Source of the DNA: Prostheceraeus crozeri
Lineage: Eukaryota; Platyhelminthes; Polycladida; Euryleptidae
Length of the DNA: 64,000 nucleotides
Direction of reading: 5' to 3'
NCBI GenBank assembly: GCA_907163375.1
Contig: CAJQUW010010404.1
Location: 248,001 to 312,000 of the forward strand
Numbering within the stretch: position 1 is the stretch's first letter; every line of letters starts with the position of its first letter. Shown in pieces: positions 1 through 11,334 of the stretch. Made by a program: the position numbers and the translations under genes. The notes below the pieces were generated by a model, which ran no database searches, was not told the DNA's origin, and worked only from the letters and a program-made list of their open reading frames with translations.

Positions 1-1090
1 ACCGATTCACGGACCAGCGTTTCGTCCTCCTCATCAACAGGCATCTCGCCGCCATGCTGAAACTGTATGACGCACTCACCCCGAAGGACAATTATTCCTC
101 CAATGCGAAAAGTTTCACCATGACGGCTAAAGATGCGGGAACCAAGGAGGGCTACATTATGGCGGTGCGCCTGAGAGTACCCACGCACCAGCTAGTGGCA
201 AAACCGGCAAATGCACTTTATTGATCATTTGACACCCTGATGACAGCGTTCGAGAAGTCTGTCAGCTATGCGGTGCCATATGGCCATTCCATCAATCTGG
301 CTGGCAGCGGCAGTGGCAGTGATCACAAGACAGCTGCAAAACTTACTTTGGAGCGTGTTTCTGCTGACGCCAAACCGGCATATTTATTCCTATTCAACGA
401 AGCGTTCAATCGAGCGTCCCACATACGACAAAACTTGCACTAGCGAAGAATCAATTCGGTGGCACATTCGATTTGAAAGGCTCGTTCAAAGACGAATGGT
501 CTGTTCAGGTGTATCCACTTCAACTACGTGTTGGCACAGACAGACGGGAGCAGTGGACAGTTAAAGTCGTCAAATTGGAGGCGGTGCTGCACCATAGTAT
601 AAGTTCAGCGTGCAAGTATTTGACGAACACTGTGGGACGGTCAACAGTGCGCTTCACGCCGGCGGCAGAAGACCTTGTCAGTCTGTCCGTCCTCTCACCC
701 AACCTAACAGTCACCTTGAGTAATGATCCACGTGATATCTTGGCCTTTGGTCAGACCACTTTCAATGGGAAAGCCACGGTCACATCTTCCGGCGGCATGT
801 CACTATCGCGGTGGATCAAATTCCTCTATATCTGCTCCTATGTTGGTGAGTACGTCCGGATCGGTGAAACACGAGCACTCCTACTTGCTGTGCTGACACA
901 CAATACAAAAGTATGCCCCAACTTGGTAGAACGGCCCTTCAAAAATGCCATGTACATCAAGATGATCACCTCGGAAGCGCATGATATCCACATGTAAATT
1001 TATGATGGCTCGGGCAAACTGATCCCATTCCGGGCGGGTGCAGTGACCATCATTCGGCTGCATTTCCGGCGGCGTGAACAAGCCGGTGCA
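1..1090 (+). pseudogene. Polinton A penton-like capsid gene 1 (partial, broken)
   Basis: The gene enters from the left edge and is open in pieces (about 3-222, 240-443, 473-997 and on to about 1090), separated by stops and frame changes. The C-terminal part fits the penton/minor capsid jelly-roll of Polintons: 'LYICSYVGEYVRIGETRALL' at about 827-885, then 'LIPFRAGAVTIIRLHFRR' at about 1020-1073, matching the family's conserved ending (small-residue/aromatic segment, then PxxF...LHFR). A TAA at about 994-996 splits this otherwise continuous tail. The upstream part (LKLYDALTPKD, VPYGHSINLAGSG) is not recognised. Role inferred: virion vertex protein of a virus-like transposon. It is followed within 35 bp by a second penton-like gene on the same strand. 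Family assignment rests on motif memory, not an alignment. Confidence 0.6.
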
Positions 1091-1124
1091 ATGCAAAAAT
1101 GGAAAATTGGGCAAATAATAATAA

Positions 1125-1602
1125 TATGGCCGACTCATTCAAATTGTTCTTACCAAGTAATGCTTCCGCGGAGAAGTACCCAAGCAACAGCCCCTCGCAG
1201 TACACTACTGCTTTTACTGACCCATCCAAGTGGGCTCTGATGGTGGTGCCGGCTGGGAAATGGATGTGGAGTCTAACCTCTACGACAGTGACATTGGCGA
1301 CCAAAATGAGGAGGCGGGCATCACCATCAGCTGGACTGAGAATCATCAGAAATTGGTCAATGACATTTACCCGGTGAAATATAAGGTATTGAGTGGTGAG
1401 AAATGGAACCACAGCTGGCACAAGTTCTCCTACATCCCTAAGACAGACACTGGTAGGGAAATGGAGCGTCGTCTGCACTCCTTCCATGACTTGGTGATGA
1501 AGACAGCATCAAGTGGACCGGCCTTCCAATGGAAGGTGATCACGAGATACAAAGATACTCTCCAGTACAACACCCATTGGATAGCCTGGTCAGACGCACG
1601 TG
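1125..1602 (+). pseudogene. Polinton A penton-like capsid gene 2, N-terminal segment
   Basis: The frame opens with MADSFKLFLPSNASAEKYP, very like the usual start of Polinton penton proteins (hydrophobic F.L.LPSNAS...P.N....YTT). A frame change near 1240-1270 moves the reading to the frame beginning around 1230, which continues WEMDVESNLYDSD and runs open to 1602. The gene is then cut by the palindromic insertion at 1603-4671. The middle reappears at 4678-5256, and the C-terminal part at 11335-11883, after a second insertion. Role inferred: minor capsid (vertex) protein. The distinct N-terminus and separate C-terminal tail show that it is a tandem paralogue of the upstream gene, not its continuation. 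Confidence 0.62.
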
Positions 1603-2670
1603 TGTGAAGTTAGCCTCACCAATATCCGTTCCACATCGAAAATCACATGTGCCACTCTCGAAAATAACATTACACATAATTTTAGAGTGTGCCAGCTTGT
1701 GCCACCACTCATTTCTCAAAATAATGCAGCAGTTTGCGAGAAATCGTCGATCAAAAGTTCGAGGTGGTACGGATGTGAAGTTATCCGCACCAAATTACAG
1801 AAAAGATCTTAAATCGCATATTTATGAATTCTCAATCACAAGGACGTCTAAAACAACACGTCCAAAGCATGTGCTACGAACTACTTCCCCAAAATTCACA
1901 ATAGCAACTGAGAAAATGGAAAAAATGACCAAAATGTGGCACGGATGAAATTGGCCGAACCACTTATGAAAATAGCGTGTGCCACTCGCATCAACCCACC
2001 GAATACACTTCTTCGGAGTGTTCCAGCTTGTGCCACCCCTCAGACAGCCCCAACTCTCCGTAGAATCCGCAGAAATACGGATTTCCCTCCGCAGCCACGC
2101 ACACAGCCCATTCGTACCACTTGTGAAAATAGCGTGTGCCACTCGCATCAACCCACCGAATACACTTCTTGGGAGTGTTCCAGCTTGTGCCACCCCTCAG
2201 ACAGCCCCAACTCTCCGCAGAATCCGCAGAGATGAAATTGTTGAAATTGAAGATAAGAACCAAAGTGGTTGTATCTCTACCCAAGTGACATCAGCTTTGA
2301 ACCAGATAAGCAGTGTGCTGCTACAGACTGCAACAGTGCTGCTATCAGGTAAGCGTGGACGTCTTTCAGTAAATGTAATACTTGATTGGGGTAGTGAATT
2401 GAGTTATGTCAGATGCAGTTTGTTGAGAAAAGTGACGTTTGTTGGAACTAGTCAGACGCATGAGTTCAATTTGATTACCTTTGGGGAGCTTCAGGGTGGT
2501 ATGCGCTCTTATGTTGAAGTTGCATTAGAATTTTACAATCGTCATGACAATGGTAGTGCTACTGCAAAAGCTCTTTCCGTCGATAAGTTGTGTGCCCTTA
2601 TTCAGTCTAAGATTATGTTCGAATATGAAACCACTGTCTAATTTACTGCTTGCGGACACATTCCAGTGTG
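1603..2670. repeat. Left arm of the 3.07-kb palindrome
   Basis: Reverse complement of 3604-4671. The arm contains two copies, about 157 bp apart, of a block beginning TGAAAATAGCGTGTGCC (1967 and 2124) and ending in the repeated AATCCGCAG. It ends inside a BEL protease-like coding fragment. The copies in the two arms are nearly identical, which suggests recent formation or gene conversion. Confidence 0.85.
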
Positions 2671-3175
2671 CCGAAAAACCGATCGATGTTATCATAGGGA
2701 CAGATCACGATGTTTTACGATGTTCTGTGTATAATGTTTTACTCGATCACAGAATGAGAATGAGAGACGGGTTAGTAGCTGACGATTCTGCATTCAGAGT
2801 GGTAGTGCCTGGACCTAGCGGTGAGGTTACGACAGAAATAGGTCTACAACAAGTACATGTGAATTTGAATATAAATCATTAACCTCAAGACAACGAAATC
2901 TTGTTGAAGTCGTTTTGAGAACTTTGACAAGTGGGAATCGATAAGAGCGAGATCAGCACTACTACCGAAATGAATAACTTAATAATGAACGAATTCGCAA
3001 ACTCAATGCACCGAATGCAAAATGGAAGATACCAAGTAGAATGGCCCTGGATCGACCAGGTGACAGTCGAAAGAAACGACGCGAAGGAAATCGCATACTC
3101 ACGTTTACAAAGTTTACGCAAAAGATGGAAAACACAACCCGATTCGTGAAAGGAATGTGATAAATTCATCAAGGA
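2230..3175 (+). pseudogene. BEL/Pao retrotransposon polyprotein fragment (protease to RT-linker region)
   Basis: The open frame up to 2641 resembles the retropepsin-like DUF1758 domain of BEL/Pao elements: VLLQTATVLLSGK, then an aspartate in LDWGSELSY where the family has D-S-G. After a stop and frame change, 2625-2880 continues with the conserved IDVIIGTDH segment. The stretch 2931-3149 (NEFANSMHRMQNGRYQVE) matches the GRY.v.LPW segment that precedes the reverse transcriptase in this family. Several stops break it, including one at about 2915. No RT catalytic box is present. The first part lies in the palindrome arm and is duplicated on the minus strand at 3604-4045; the rest is in the loop. 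Family knowledge, not a search, supports the call. Confidence 0.68.
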
Positions 3176-3299
3176 TTATTCGTAATTTTTGGGTTTGGCC
3201 ATCCATCGGCGGAACACATTAAATATAAGTCAGAAAAATCAACTTTTCTCGACCGGAAATGTATTAAAATACGTTTTTACAACATGCTGCGCAACGTAT

Positions 3300-3600
3300 C
3301 GCTATCGCTCTGGCTGGCGCAATAAAAATGGGTTAGTTCTATGATCATTACTAATGTGTTGATAAAACAATGAAGATTCTACCGTTAAATGTTCATGAAG
3401 CCGGGAACGAATAGCTCTCATTGTTTCACCAATGTAGGTGGTCTTCAATCACGTAGGGCAAATGCAGTAGCGAAGAAAGTACACGCAACCTTTCCATGTG
3501 CAGCTCACTCGCCCATCCCCGCAACCACAGTGGATGAAATTAATTTTATTGCAGTCATTTTTGTCTTGAGCACATAGAATTCGATGCAAGGGTCGGTTTT
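3300..3600 (-). pseudogene. GIY-YIG endonuclease fragment, probably Penelope-like
   Basis: Read on the minus strand, this loop segment gives a cysteine-rich stretch (CGCGDGRVSCTWKGC), then TTYIGETMRAIRSRLHEHL. The latter matches the core of GIY-YIG nucleases as found at the C-terminus of Penelope-like elements (YIGeT.R.i..R..EH). A stop lies just before it. It is shorter and different in sequence from the Penelope elements near 41 and 50 kb, so it is an older or different lineage. Confidence 0.5.
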
Positions 3601-3603
3601 CGG

Positions 3604-4045
3604 CACACTCGAATGTGTCCGCAAGCAGTAAATTAGACAGTGGTTTCATATTCGAACATAATCTTAGACTGAATAAGGGCACACAACTTATCAACGGAAA
3701 GAGCTTTTGCAGTAGCACTACCATTGTCATGACGATTGTAAAATTCTAATGCAACTTCAACATAAGAGCGCATACCACCCTGAAGCTCCCCAAAGGTAAT
3801 CAAATTGAACTCATGCGTCTGACTAGTTCCAACAAACGTCACTTTTCTCAACAAACTGCATCTGACATAACTCAATTCACTACCCCAATCAAGTATTACA
3901 TTTACTGAAAGACGTCCACGCTTACCTGATAGCAGCACTGTTGCAGTCTGTAGCAGCACACTGCTTATCTGGTTCAAAGCTGATGTCACTTGGGTAGAGA
4001 TACAACCACTTTGGTTCTTATCTTCAATTTCAACAATTTCATCTC
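3604..4045 (-). pseudogene. Second copy of the BEL/Pao protease-like fragment
   Basis: Mirror copy, in the right palindrome arm, of the fragment at 2230-2670, with the same LDWGSELSY site and the same stop. It joins on its far side to an unrelated sequence that codes for a GIY-YIG-like fragment. The copy therefore marks the arm boundary and is not an independent retroelement. Confidence 0.65.
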
Positions 4046-4671
4046 TGCGGATTCTGCGGAGAGTTGGGGCTGTCTGAGGGGTGGCACAAGCTGGAACACT
4101 CCCAAGAAGTGTATTCGGTGGGTTGATGCGAGTGGCACACGCTATTTTCACAAGTGGTACGAATGGGCTGTGTGCGTGGCTGCGGAGGGAAATCCGTATT
4201 TCTGCGGATTCTACGGAGAGTTGGGGCTGTCTGAGGGGTGGCACAAGCTGGAACACTCCGAAGAAGTGTATTCGGTGGGTTGATGCGAGTGGCACACGCT
4301 ATTTTCATAAGTGGTTCGGCCAATTTCATCCGTGCCACATTTTGGTCATTTTTTCCATTTTCTCAGTTGCTATTGTGAATTTTGGGGAAGTAGTTCGTAG
4401 CACATGCTTTGGACGTGTTGTTTTAGACGTCCTTGTGATTGAGAATTCATAAATATGCGATTTAAGATCTTTTCTGTAATTTGGTGCGGATAACTTCACA
4501 TCCGTACCACCTCGAACTTTTGATCGACGATTTCTCGCAAACTGCTGCATTATTTTGAGAAATGAGTGGTGGCACAAGCTGGCACACTCTAAAATTATGT
4601 GTAATGTTATTTTCGAGAGTGGCACATGTGATTTTCGATGTGGAACGGATATTGGTGAGGCTAACTTCACA
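3604..4671. repeat. Right arm of the 3.07-kb palindrome
   Basis: Reverse complement of 1603-2670, carrying the same 157-bp duplicated block and the same protease-like reading frame on the minus strand. Confidence 0.85.
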
Positions 4672-4677
4672 CACGTG

Positions 4678-5256
4678 TCATACGCCTCTCTGTTGAATTT
4701 GACAGACTGCTTGGATACCTCTACCATGTGCTTGAGCTGCGGGAGCGTATCCCATGGTTGATGCGGCGCTAAAGACGGATGAGAAACGGAGAACGGAGGG
4801 CCTTGCATGTACGGTGTTTGACCGGAATGGGGTAAAGTTTGATACACGGGTGATCTTGAAAGAACACCATGCTGAGCTTTTGAGCATTGAACAAATGCTC
4901 AAGGTGTGAAATGATATGATGTGATCACAGTCACGTGCGAAAACTGCTAAGGGAAAATTTATCATCACAAATGATGTCTCTGAAGTGCCCGCTGGTCCTA
5001 AACAAAGGTCTTCGAGATCCCTTCCAACACCCAGAGGTAGTGGTCATCGGAGGCGAGTTTTGGGCGAATTGCGCCTACAAAGGCCCGGCTTATTATAAGA
5101 AGGCGCACCCTATCCTTTCCGTATGGTATGTGGATATTTACTTGCAGAGCTGGTGAAGACCACCGTCCCATTAGAGCAGAAGACTGTGATTGTGCTCAAA
5201 CCACTCCAAATTGCTACAGTGGGCGAGTGTTTGACAGAAATTGACAACAAGAGCAA
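4678..5256 (+). pseudogene. Polinton A penton-like gene 2, middle segment
   Basis: Sequence between the two insertions. It reads open in changing frames: about 4745-4905 gives VDAALKTDEKRRTEGLACTV and KEHHAELLSIEQML, and 5120-5256 gives ELVKTTVPLEQKTVIVLKPL. Multiple shifts and stops are present. Assignment to the penton-like gene is by position between its N-terminal (1125-1602) and C-terminal (11335-11883) parts and by similar base composition. No diagnostic motif is visible here. A minus-strand frame at 4326-4847 spans the insertion junction and is chimeric. Confidence 0.4.
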
Positions 5257-5269
5257 CGCCCTATCAACC

Positions 5270-5442
5270 ACAAAAGTCGCCCAGCGGTCGCCGCGACGGC
5301 CCTCGGCGTCGCCGAAGTCGCCGCCGCCCGGCGACTCCTGGTGGCGGTCGCCTCGACTGTATGTGGGCGACCGATGCCCGGCGACCGCTGTCAGCAGTCG
5401 CCTCGAGTGTCAACGGCGACCTTCATCATATGTCTGGTTTTA
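5270..5442. repeat. Left subterminal GCGACC/GGTCGC cluster
   Basis: Dense, irregularly spaced copies of GGTCGC and GCGACC in both orientations in an otherwise AT-rich element. Subterminal clusters of short motifs are typical of transposase-binding zones in hAT- or CACTA-like elements; that role is inference. Confidence 0.6.
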
Positions 5443-6425
5443 GCATTTAACTAGCCTCCATGATGTCAGAAAGGCAATATTCCGGTTTCGCAAAACATAA
5501 ATTGCAAAAATTTCGGAATCAGCTTCAGAGTTTCTAATTAATTAAGACTCAAATGTAGAATGCTTGTGGAAAAAGATGCTTCTGATGCAGAAATTCGAAC
5601 GCATTTAATCAAACTAGATCAATGCATTTCCCGCGAGAAAATGAGTCGTGGGCCCCTCGTCAAAAAGTCTTGGGCCACATGAAAAAATGGGGGCCAACAA
5701 ATTTTTCGAAAATGGCTTATTTGGAAGTAAAAATGCATGATCATGTCAATTTGTGACCGTTCTCTTCGAAAAATGACGTGAAATGTGATCTCTTAAAGTC
5801 GAGGGTTGCCCCCCCCAATTTTCACGTTTATCTTTTTGACAGGGGGTGGTCGTGAGTCGGCCCTTTAAGTTCACACGAGCTCTAATTTTGAAATAGAACG
5901 ACCCCAGAGTTGTCACACACATTGAGCAGCGAATTTCTTGTGATTTCTAAGAAAAACGTATCTCCAATGTTAGTGGACTGGCCCGAAACTGTCATCGATC
6001 GGCCGTCTGGCACATCTAGGCAAGTTTTTCCTTGGAATAGATAACCGTAGCTCATTTCTCTCAGTGATTTTCGCTACATGATGATATGATGCATTCAATC
6101 GTGAAATGCTGCGTCAAACATCTTTGGTTGCGATGCTTCATATATATTTGCATGACGCATCGATGGCAATGAAAAAATTGCACAAAATTCTTGACTTAAC
6201 CCTGAACTTCATATCATTCTGACCATGATTCTGACTATGCCTGAATTTCAATGCTTGTCAATTTTTTCGTCAATCAAGGTTGCAAGTTGTATTATTGTTC
6301 ATTCATTAAATTGTAAATGAATGGAAGAATCCTCGATGAGTGTTGCATAATATCTCGGTCGCTTCAAGCCTGTGATACAGTTAGGGAGAGAAGGGAGAGA
6401 GAGAATTCTATTAATAGAAGTGATA

Positions 6426-6486
6426 GTTGTCGCTCATGAAAGTTAGACGAGGGCGAAGCCCGAGTCTAACTTTCATGTGCGACAAC
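6426..6486. repeat. Near-perfect 23-bp-arm hairpin
   Basis: The arms 6426-6448 and 6464-6486 are reverse complements with one mismatch, around a 15-nt loop that itself can pair GGGC with GCCC. It lies inside the non-coding 6.1-kb element. It could be a small foldback element or a structured RNA; no known family is recognised. Confidence 0.7.
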
Positions 6487-9400
6487 TAACTTGTTCTCAG
6501 TGTCTGACTTTTACGCCCCTCTCAAATGAAGCTGCGAATCTCCGACTCTCTTAGGAAACCCATTTGTGCTTAATCTTGCCCCTCATTGTTCTGTCATGGC
6601 ACATCTCTGAAAATAGAAGGAGCCGCCCCGCATTTTATTATTTCTAATATTGGACTTCTGGTTAAAGCGAGTTGCTATCTGAAATTTGCATACTTTAAAA
6701 GAGATGATTCAGTCAGACTTAATATGATGCAATCAGACTGAAATATATTCAAGTTAAACAGAAAACAAAGTCATATCAATAGTGGAAGACCGACGACAAT
6801 GGACACACGATTTACGTTCGTATCCACCCAAGACATTGACTCGTGCATTCAGAGGAGTACACCGAAAAATACCATCAAGAACAACACCTTCGCAACTCAT
6901 GTATTTGTAATATTTGTAACTCATGTAATATTTGTATGTGTACTGATACTGATGATGAGCATTAACGTTTAGAATTTAACATCAGAAACAACGGGTTTGA
7001 TATGATATTCACTTGTTTATTTGAAAGGTAGGAATCTCTCCTCTCGTTTTGCCCGTCACCATATAGCATTCGATACGGAAAGTAGCGCCGAACAACGATT
7101 ATCTAATAATTGAGATTCTGTCAAATTGTCAAACTTCAAGAAATAACAGTTAACAGCCCCTCATTGAATTTGTCTCACACCTCAACACCGCCTCATCTAT
7201 GCAAACTTCGAAACACCAAATAGCGCCCCGCATTAATTGCCAAACAATGAGCTAGGTGTGGTCAAATCGCCCATCTCCAAAAATCACAGCAGCCCCTCAT
7301 ATGATGTGGCGCCATTCAACTTCACTGAACAACAACCAATTCACTGAACGACAATATTTCAACTGTTGGTTGTACGCACACAAGAGCGCTTTGTCCAGTC
7401 CAGCCCGATAGCAGATAACTTTCTCGTGCGCCTTCGATAGCGCAGCGCAATCGGAAGATCACATTTCAACTCGAGGGGTGAAATAGAGGTCATCGCTTCA
7501 TTTCACAAAGAGAAATAGCGCAGAATAATCTAGAAGTTTCATTCGTGTCTCTACTTATTTGGAGTTGCCTGACTGACACCTCTGGACATCGTATGTAAAT
7601 TGATTGATCTTATTAATGGATTATCAACCAAATTACAATATAGAAAATGCGAGGAATATCTTGAGCCGAAAATATTGATATAATGGATTACTTATCAAAC
7701 GAAATTCGCATCAGGTAAGTCGAATGAAGTGATGATAGATAAATTTAGTAAATAGCGGTTTACCTGCGCACTACACATTATACCAAACACTGAATTGACT
7801 GAAATACATGTATTTCAACAGATAACTTTTGAATTAGATGTGATGTAAAAAAGTGTTCCTTTGGTTATAAATATTTGACTATAGGTAAAGCAAGCCAATT
7901 TTTCAGGACCATTCAAATAGAATCGTGCGGGCAGACTGACATCGTTAACGAATCGCTTCGCATGAATACAGTGAATCCAGTCGAAGCTCGTTAATTCAGA
8001 CACGGACAATTAAGACTTCGGTCAATTAAGATCATACGGCCGCGGCATTTTTTGTATATTTGGCGGCTTATATAAGATGCTTTTGAATTCAGACTTTCAA
8101 TAATTAAGAGATAGTAAACCTGGTATTTAAACTCTTGATTATCGAGCTTTGACTGCAAGATACTTTGCACAGCGTTGGCGCTAATTGATGGTTCGCTGCA
8201 ATGAGATAAAGTCAATTCTGGTAACTTGACATTAGACGGGCGTGAAGTAGACGGCCATAAGACATAAGGGGTAAACATTTTCGAGTAAGCTGCAACGTTT
8301 AAAATATTTCATTTAACCAACCTCATCCCCACAGAGATTTCACAAAGTTATCTCATTTTTACATGTTACCACTACATTTATGCATCATCGCGATAGGCGT
8401 ACCTCTGTATAGCTGAACATAGACGAAGCTATTGCTGAATTTTCTTAAATTCGCGTGCTTTACGCGTGCTCAACTTCATCGGCAAATTAGTCTTAATTAT
8501 TTTTAGTAAGCTTAATGAGTCTCATCGATCTTCTTTCTCTTTGAAAGAAGATTTTAATGTTTTACAAAAAATATTTTGCAATTTTCAGGGATATCTGTGA
8601 AATTGATGAGACGATAATTTGTCAATATAGATTAATTGATATTGTTGCTTGAAGCAAGTGATTTCGTCAGATTGAGAAAGCATGTCTTAAGTCGATTGGA
8701 ATTAAAGCGTCTATGCCGGTTTATAAAAAGTGTCTAATCATCGTAAGTATACTTCATCCAGGCTCGTGAATATCCCATTCCTTGAACTGCGAATATAAAA
8801 GGGCCATAACACAGAGTGCCACACTATTAGGTTTAATCGTTTTGAATCTGTTCAAGTTTTATGTGCGAATGTGTAGCCTTCAGAGTGCAAATTTAAACAG
8901 ATATAAATAATGAGAGCTATGCACAGTTAATTGGATTTTTCAATCGTGGCAGAAATCTTCAAAATTTTTGTTTCACATATCTTATCGGCTACAACGGCCA
9001 GAATTTTAGCTGAGCTGATATTTTCTATCTGAAGCCTCGTCTAGCCGTAAACCGTTCGCTCGCCTTTGGCCATGTCTAGTCACAATTTCTCCTGTGGCCA
9101 CGTCATCAATTCTATTAGATAGATCTCAGAAGAAATAGAAGAGCTGTATTAAACTTTTTGCATGTTAACATTTTCTAACAAATAATCTGATAGCTGTTTC
9201 AAGATGCGAGCGCTGCAATTGATCACAGTCCAGAGAATGAATGTATTTCCGGTTGCGTATCAATCTTCATAACATCTCATTCTATCAACAGGAAATTGAA
9301 GAAATTACCGGGTGATTTTCGAAAATATTGGATGAGTTGTTTCAGACCTCCAATTCTATCTGATAAACTTCACAGCCTATAGTGATGTTTTTTATTCCTA

Positions 9401-9650
9401 TCCTGCAGGAGCGCATGATATTGACTAATTCTTTCAAAAGACCGGTCCACTTATTCCTTGACTTACGACTGTCATTCAACGGTTTCGTTGCATGAATAGA
9501 GAGAAAGATGAGTCGCGCAAATCTGAGCAAGAGCACCGAAATGGCATTTCGCTCACTCACTAGCTCGCTATAACGTTCAGAATTTGGCAGTGACTGCTTT
9601 CTGTCTGGTTATTGAAATTGGTCGTAATTCCTGTGGCTCAGCAGATAGAG

Positions 9651-9955
9651 CTGGTCTGAACAGTGTTTCTACATCAAACTTTATGCAGACTTGCTTTTAT
9701 GCATAATTAAGGTTTATATTGACCTGGGGTCTAAACAGTGTTTCTACGTCGAACTTTATGTAGACTTGCTTTAATGCATAATTAAGGTATATATTGAACT
9801 GGGGTCTAAACAGTGTTTCTACGTCGAACTTTATGTAGACTTGCTTTAATGCATAATTAAGGTTTATATTGACCTGGGGTCTAAACAGTGTTTCTACGTC
9901 GAACTTTATGTAGACTTGCTTTAATGCATAATTAAGGTTTATATTGACCTGGATG
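9651..9955. repeat. Tandem repeat, about 75 bp x 4
   Basis: Four consecutive copies of a 75-bp unit beginning GTCTAAACAGTGTTTCTAC, with starts near 9651, 9726, 9801 and 9876, differing by a few bases. Because 75 is a multiple of three, the minus strand shows a repetitive open frame; it is not proposed as a gene. Confidence 0.85.
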
Positions 9956-11104
9956 ACTAGTTGACTACTTTCAATATTAGGCACACGTGAGATTTTCAAT
10001 TCAAAATAAAGGCAGAAGGTGTCACTGTCATTTGCATCGCTCAATGATCGTCGGCATTAAAAGAGCGGTGCCACGCACGACCTGATTATCAACTGAATCA
10101 TTCAAATGACTTTTGCAGACACAAATGATTTACTGGAATCACAAAGCCACTCACATCGTTTTAAAATTATTTGCTGTGTTTGATTTAGGTACGCCACAAT
10201 GAAGTGGAAATGTACTGACGTACGTAGAGAAGCTTCACCATTTTAAATGCAGCTTTATTTTTCAGGCAAAGCAGTTCTCACTGATCGGCGGCAGCGGACT
10301 AAACGAAATATTTTAAAGGATTTTGGCTGCGGATATTTCGATGAAGTATTCATTTCACGGCAGGAACAATAAATTTCCATTCAAGAATTCCCGAATTTAT
10401 CGTGCGGTATCAAACTTTCTAGACCTCATGTGACTGAGAAGGTTAATAGAGGCTTCTCTGCAGAGCGTACTAAAGCACGCAAAAGATACATCTGATGGAA
10501 GGAGGCACCAACGCTCCCCTGCAGCTGAGTAATTGTGCCTGATACTCCTTTTCTCAATAGGTGACTCAATTTTTCATCTCTTGTATTTGGTGTTATATCC
10601 TGGTTATCTGTGTAGCTGCTATTGTGCATATAATCTAAATGGCAGGAACTTTATTAACAACATCAAACCTGCATGTTTCTGTCAAAATTTTATCTGGAAA
10701 ATCGATGCTTTTTTCTGACAATTTGGAGTCATCAAATTTCAATGTAATTAAGAAAGTTCCTGTTATTTAGATTGTACTACGTAATTATGTCTTTCGATGC
10801 CTTTCATAGAACATTTTGTAACCTCCATAGAACAGTTGTATTTTTCGATCGTTAATTTGTACTTTTGTATCTTCAGTGCTTATAAATACAATTTTCATGT
10901 GTGCACATTAAATTTTCATTGAATCGGTGCAGGTGTATTGCAAAATATTGTATTCTGTGTAATTTCGCTTTATTTCTACTACTCCTCATAGGAAGCTTAT
11001 TGGTTTTCAGTGGAGCAGTACTGATGCACCTGCATCTTAGGGAGACAGCTCTAGTGTTTTACAAATTAATAGCGCAATGGGAAATTTCAACTGAAGGGTA
11101 GGGG

Positions 11105-11334
11105 CAAATCGGTAGAATCGGCGACCGCAGCTACCTACAGGCGACCGCACCTCATCTGCTAGGCGACCGCTGGTAGACCTCCGGGCGACTGCGCTCCGGC
11201 TCTTAAGGCGACCGCCTCAGGCAGTCAGGGCGGTGGACAAATAGGAATCCCCGGCGACGCTGAGGGCGACCTTTAGGCGACTCCGAAGGCGACTGACCAT
11301 GGCGGTCGCGGCGACCGCTCTGGTTGATAGGGCG
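11105..11334. repeat. Right subterminal GCGACC cluster
   Basis: At least ten copies of GGCGACC or close variants in about 230 bp, ending in the terminal inverted sequence. Counterpart of the cluster at 5270-5442. Confidence 0.6.

Larger units (their letters stand above)
1603..4671. mobile_element. 3.07-kb palindromic insertion flanked by CACGTG
   Basis: Positions 1603-2670 and 3604-4671 are reverse complements of one another (paired coordinates sum to 6274) around a loop of about 930 bp. The ends read TGTGAAG...CTTCACA, and both are flanked by CACGTG (1597-1602 and 4672-4677); pairing stops exactly outside this hexamer. CACGTG is self-complementary, so it could be a 6-bp target duplication or the last bases of the inverted repeat. 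The insertion interrupts a penton-like gene. Inside are BEL/Pao polymerase fragments and a GIY-YIG fragment, so it is a composite rather than a simple DNA transposon with its own transposase. No transposase was seen. Confidence 0.75.
5257..11334. mobile_element. 6.1-kb non-coding insertion with GCGACC-rich inverted ends
   Basis: Both ends carry the same inverted sequence: CGCCCTATCAACCA at 5257-5270 and its reverse complement at 11321-11334, followed inward by CGGTCGCCGCGAC and a 170-230 bp zone packed with GCGACC/GGTCGC motifs. The interior (5450-11100) is AT-rich and has no convincing reading frame; only short chance frames occur. It separates the middle and C-terminal parts of a penton-like gene, which supports an insertion. 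No clear target duplication or transposase was found, so it is probably non-autonomous or of an unrecognised class. Confidence 0.6.

Noticed and set aside
1822..2284. Minus- and plus-strand frames in the 157-bp duplicated block of the small palindrome
   Set aside because: Repetitive (KCIRWVDASGTRYFHKW-type) peptides arise from the duplicated non-coding block and appear mirrored in the other arm.
4326..4847. 173-codon minus-strand frame
   Set aside because: It spans the junction between the palindromic insertion and its flank, so it is chimeric; neither half shows a domain on that strand.
9697..10044. 115-codon minus-strand frame with a repeated 25-residue peptide
   Set aside because: Produced by the 75-bp tandem repeat, which is a multiple of three; no other coding evidence.
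5450..11100. Short frames in the 6.1-kb insertion (for example 7815-8009, 9342-9560, 10533-10718)
   Set aside because: Short, AT-biased, without recognisable motifs or supporting signals; expected by chance.
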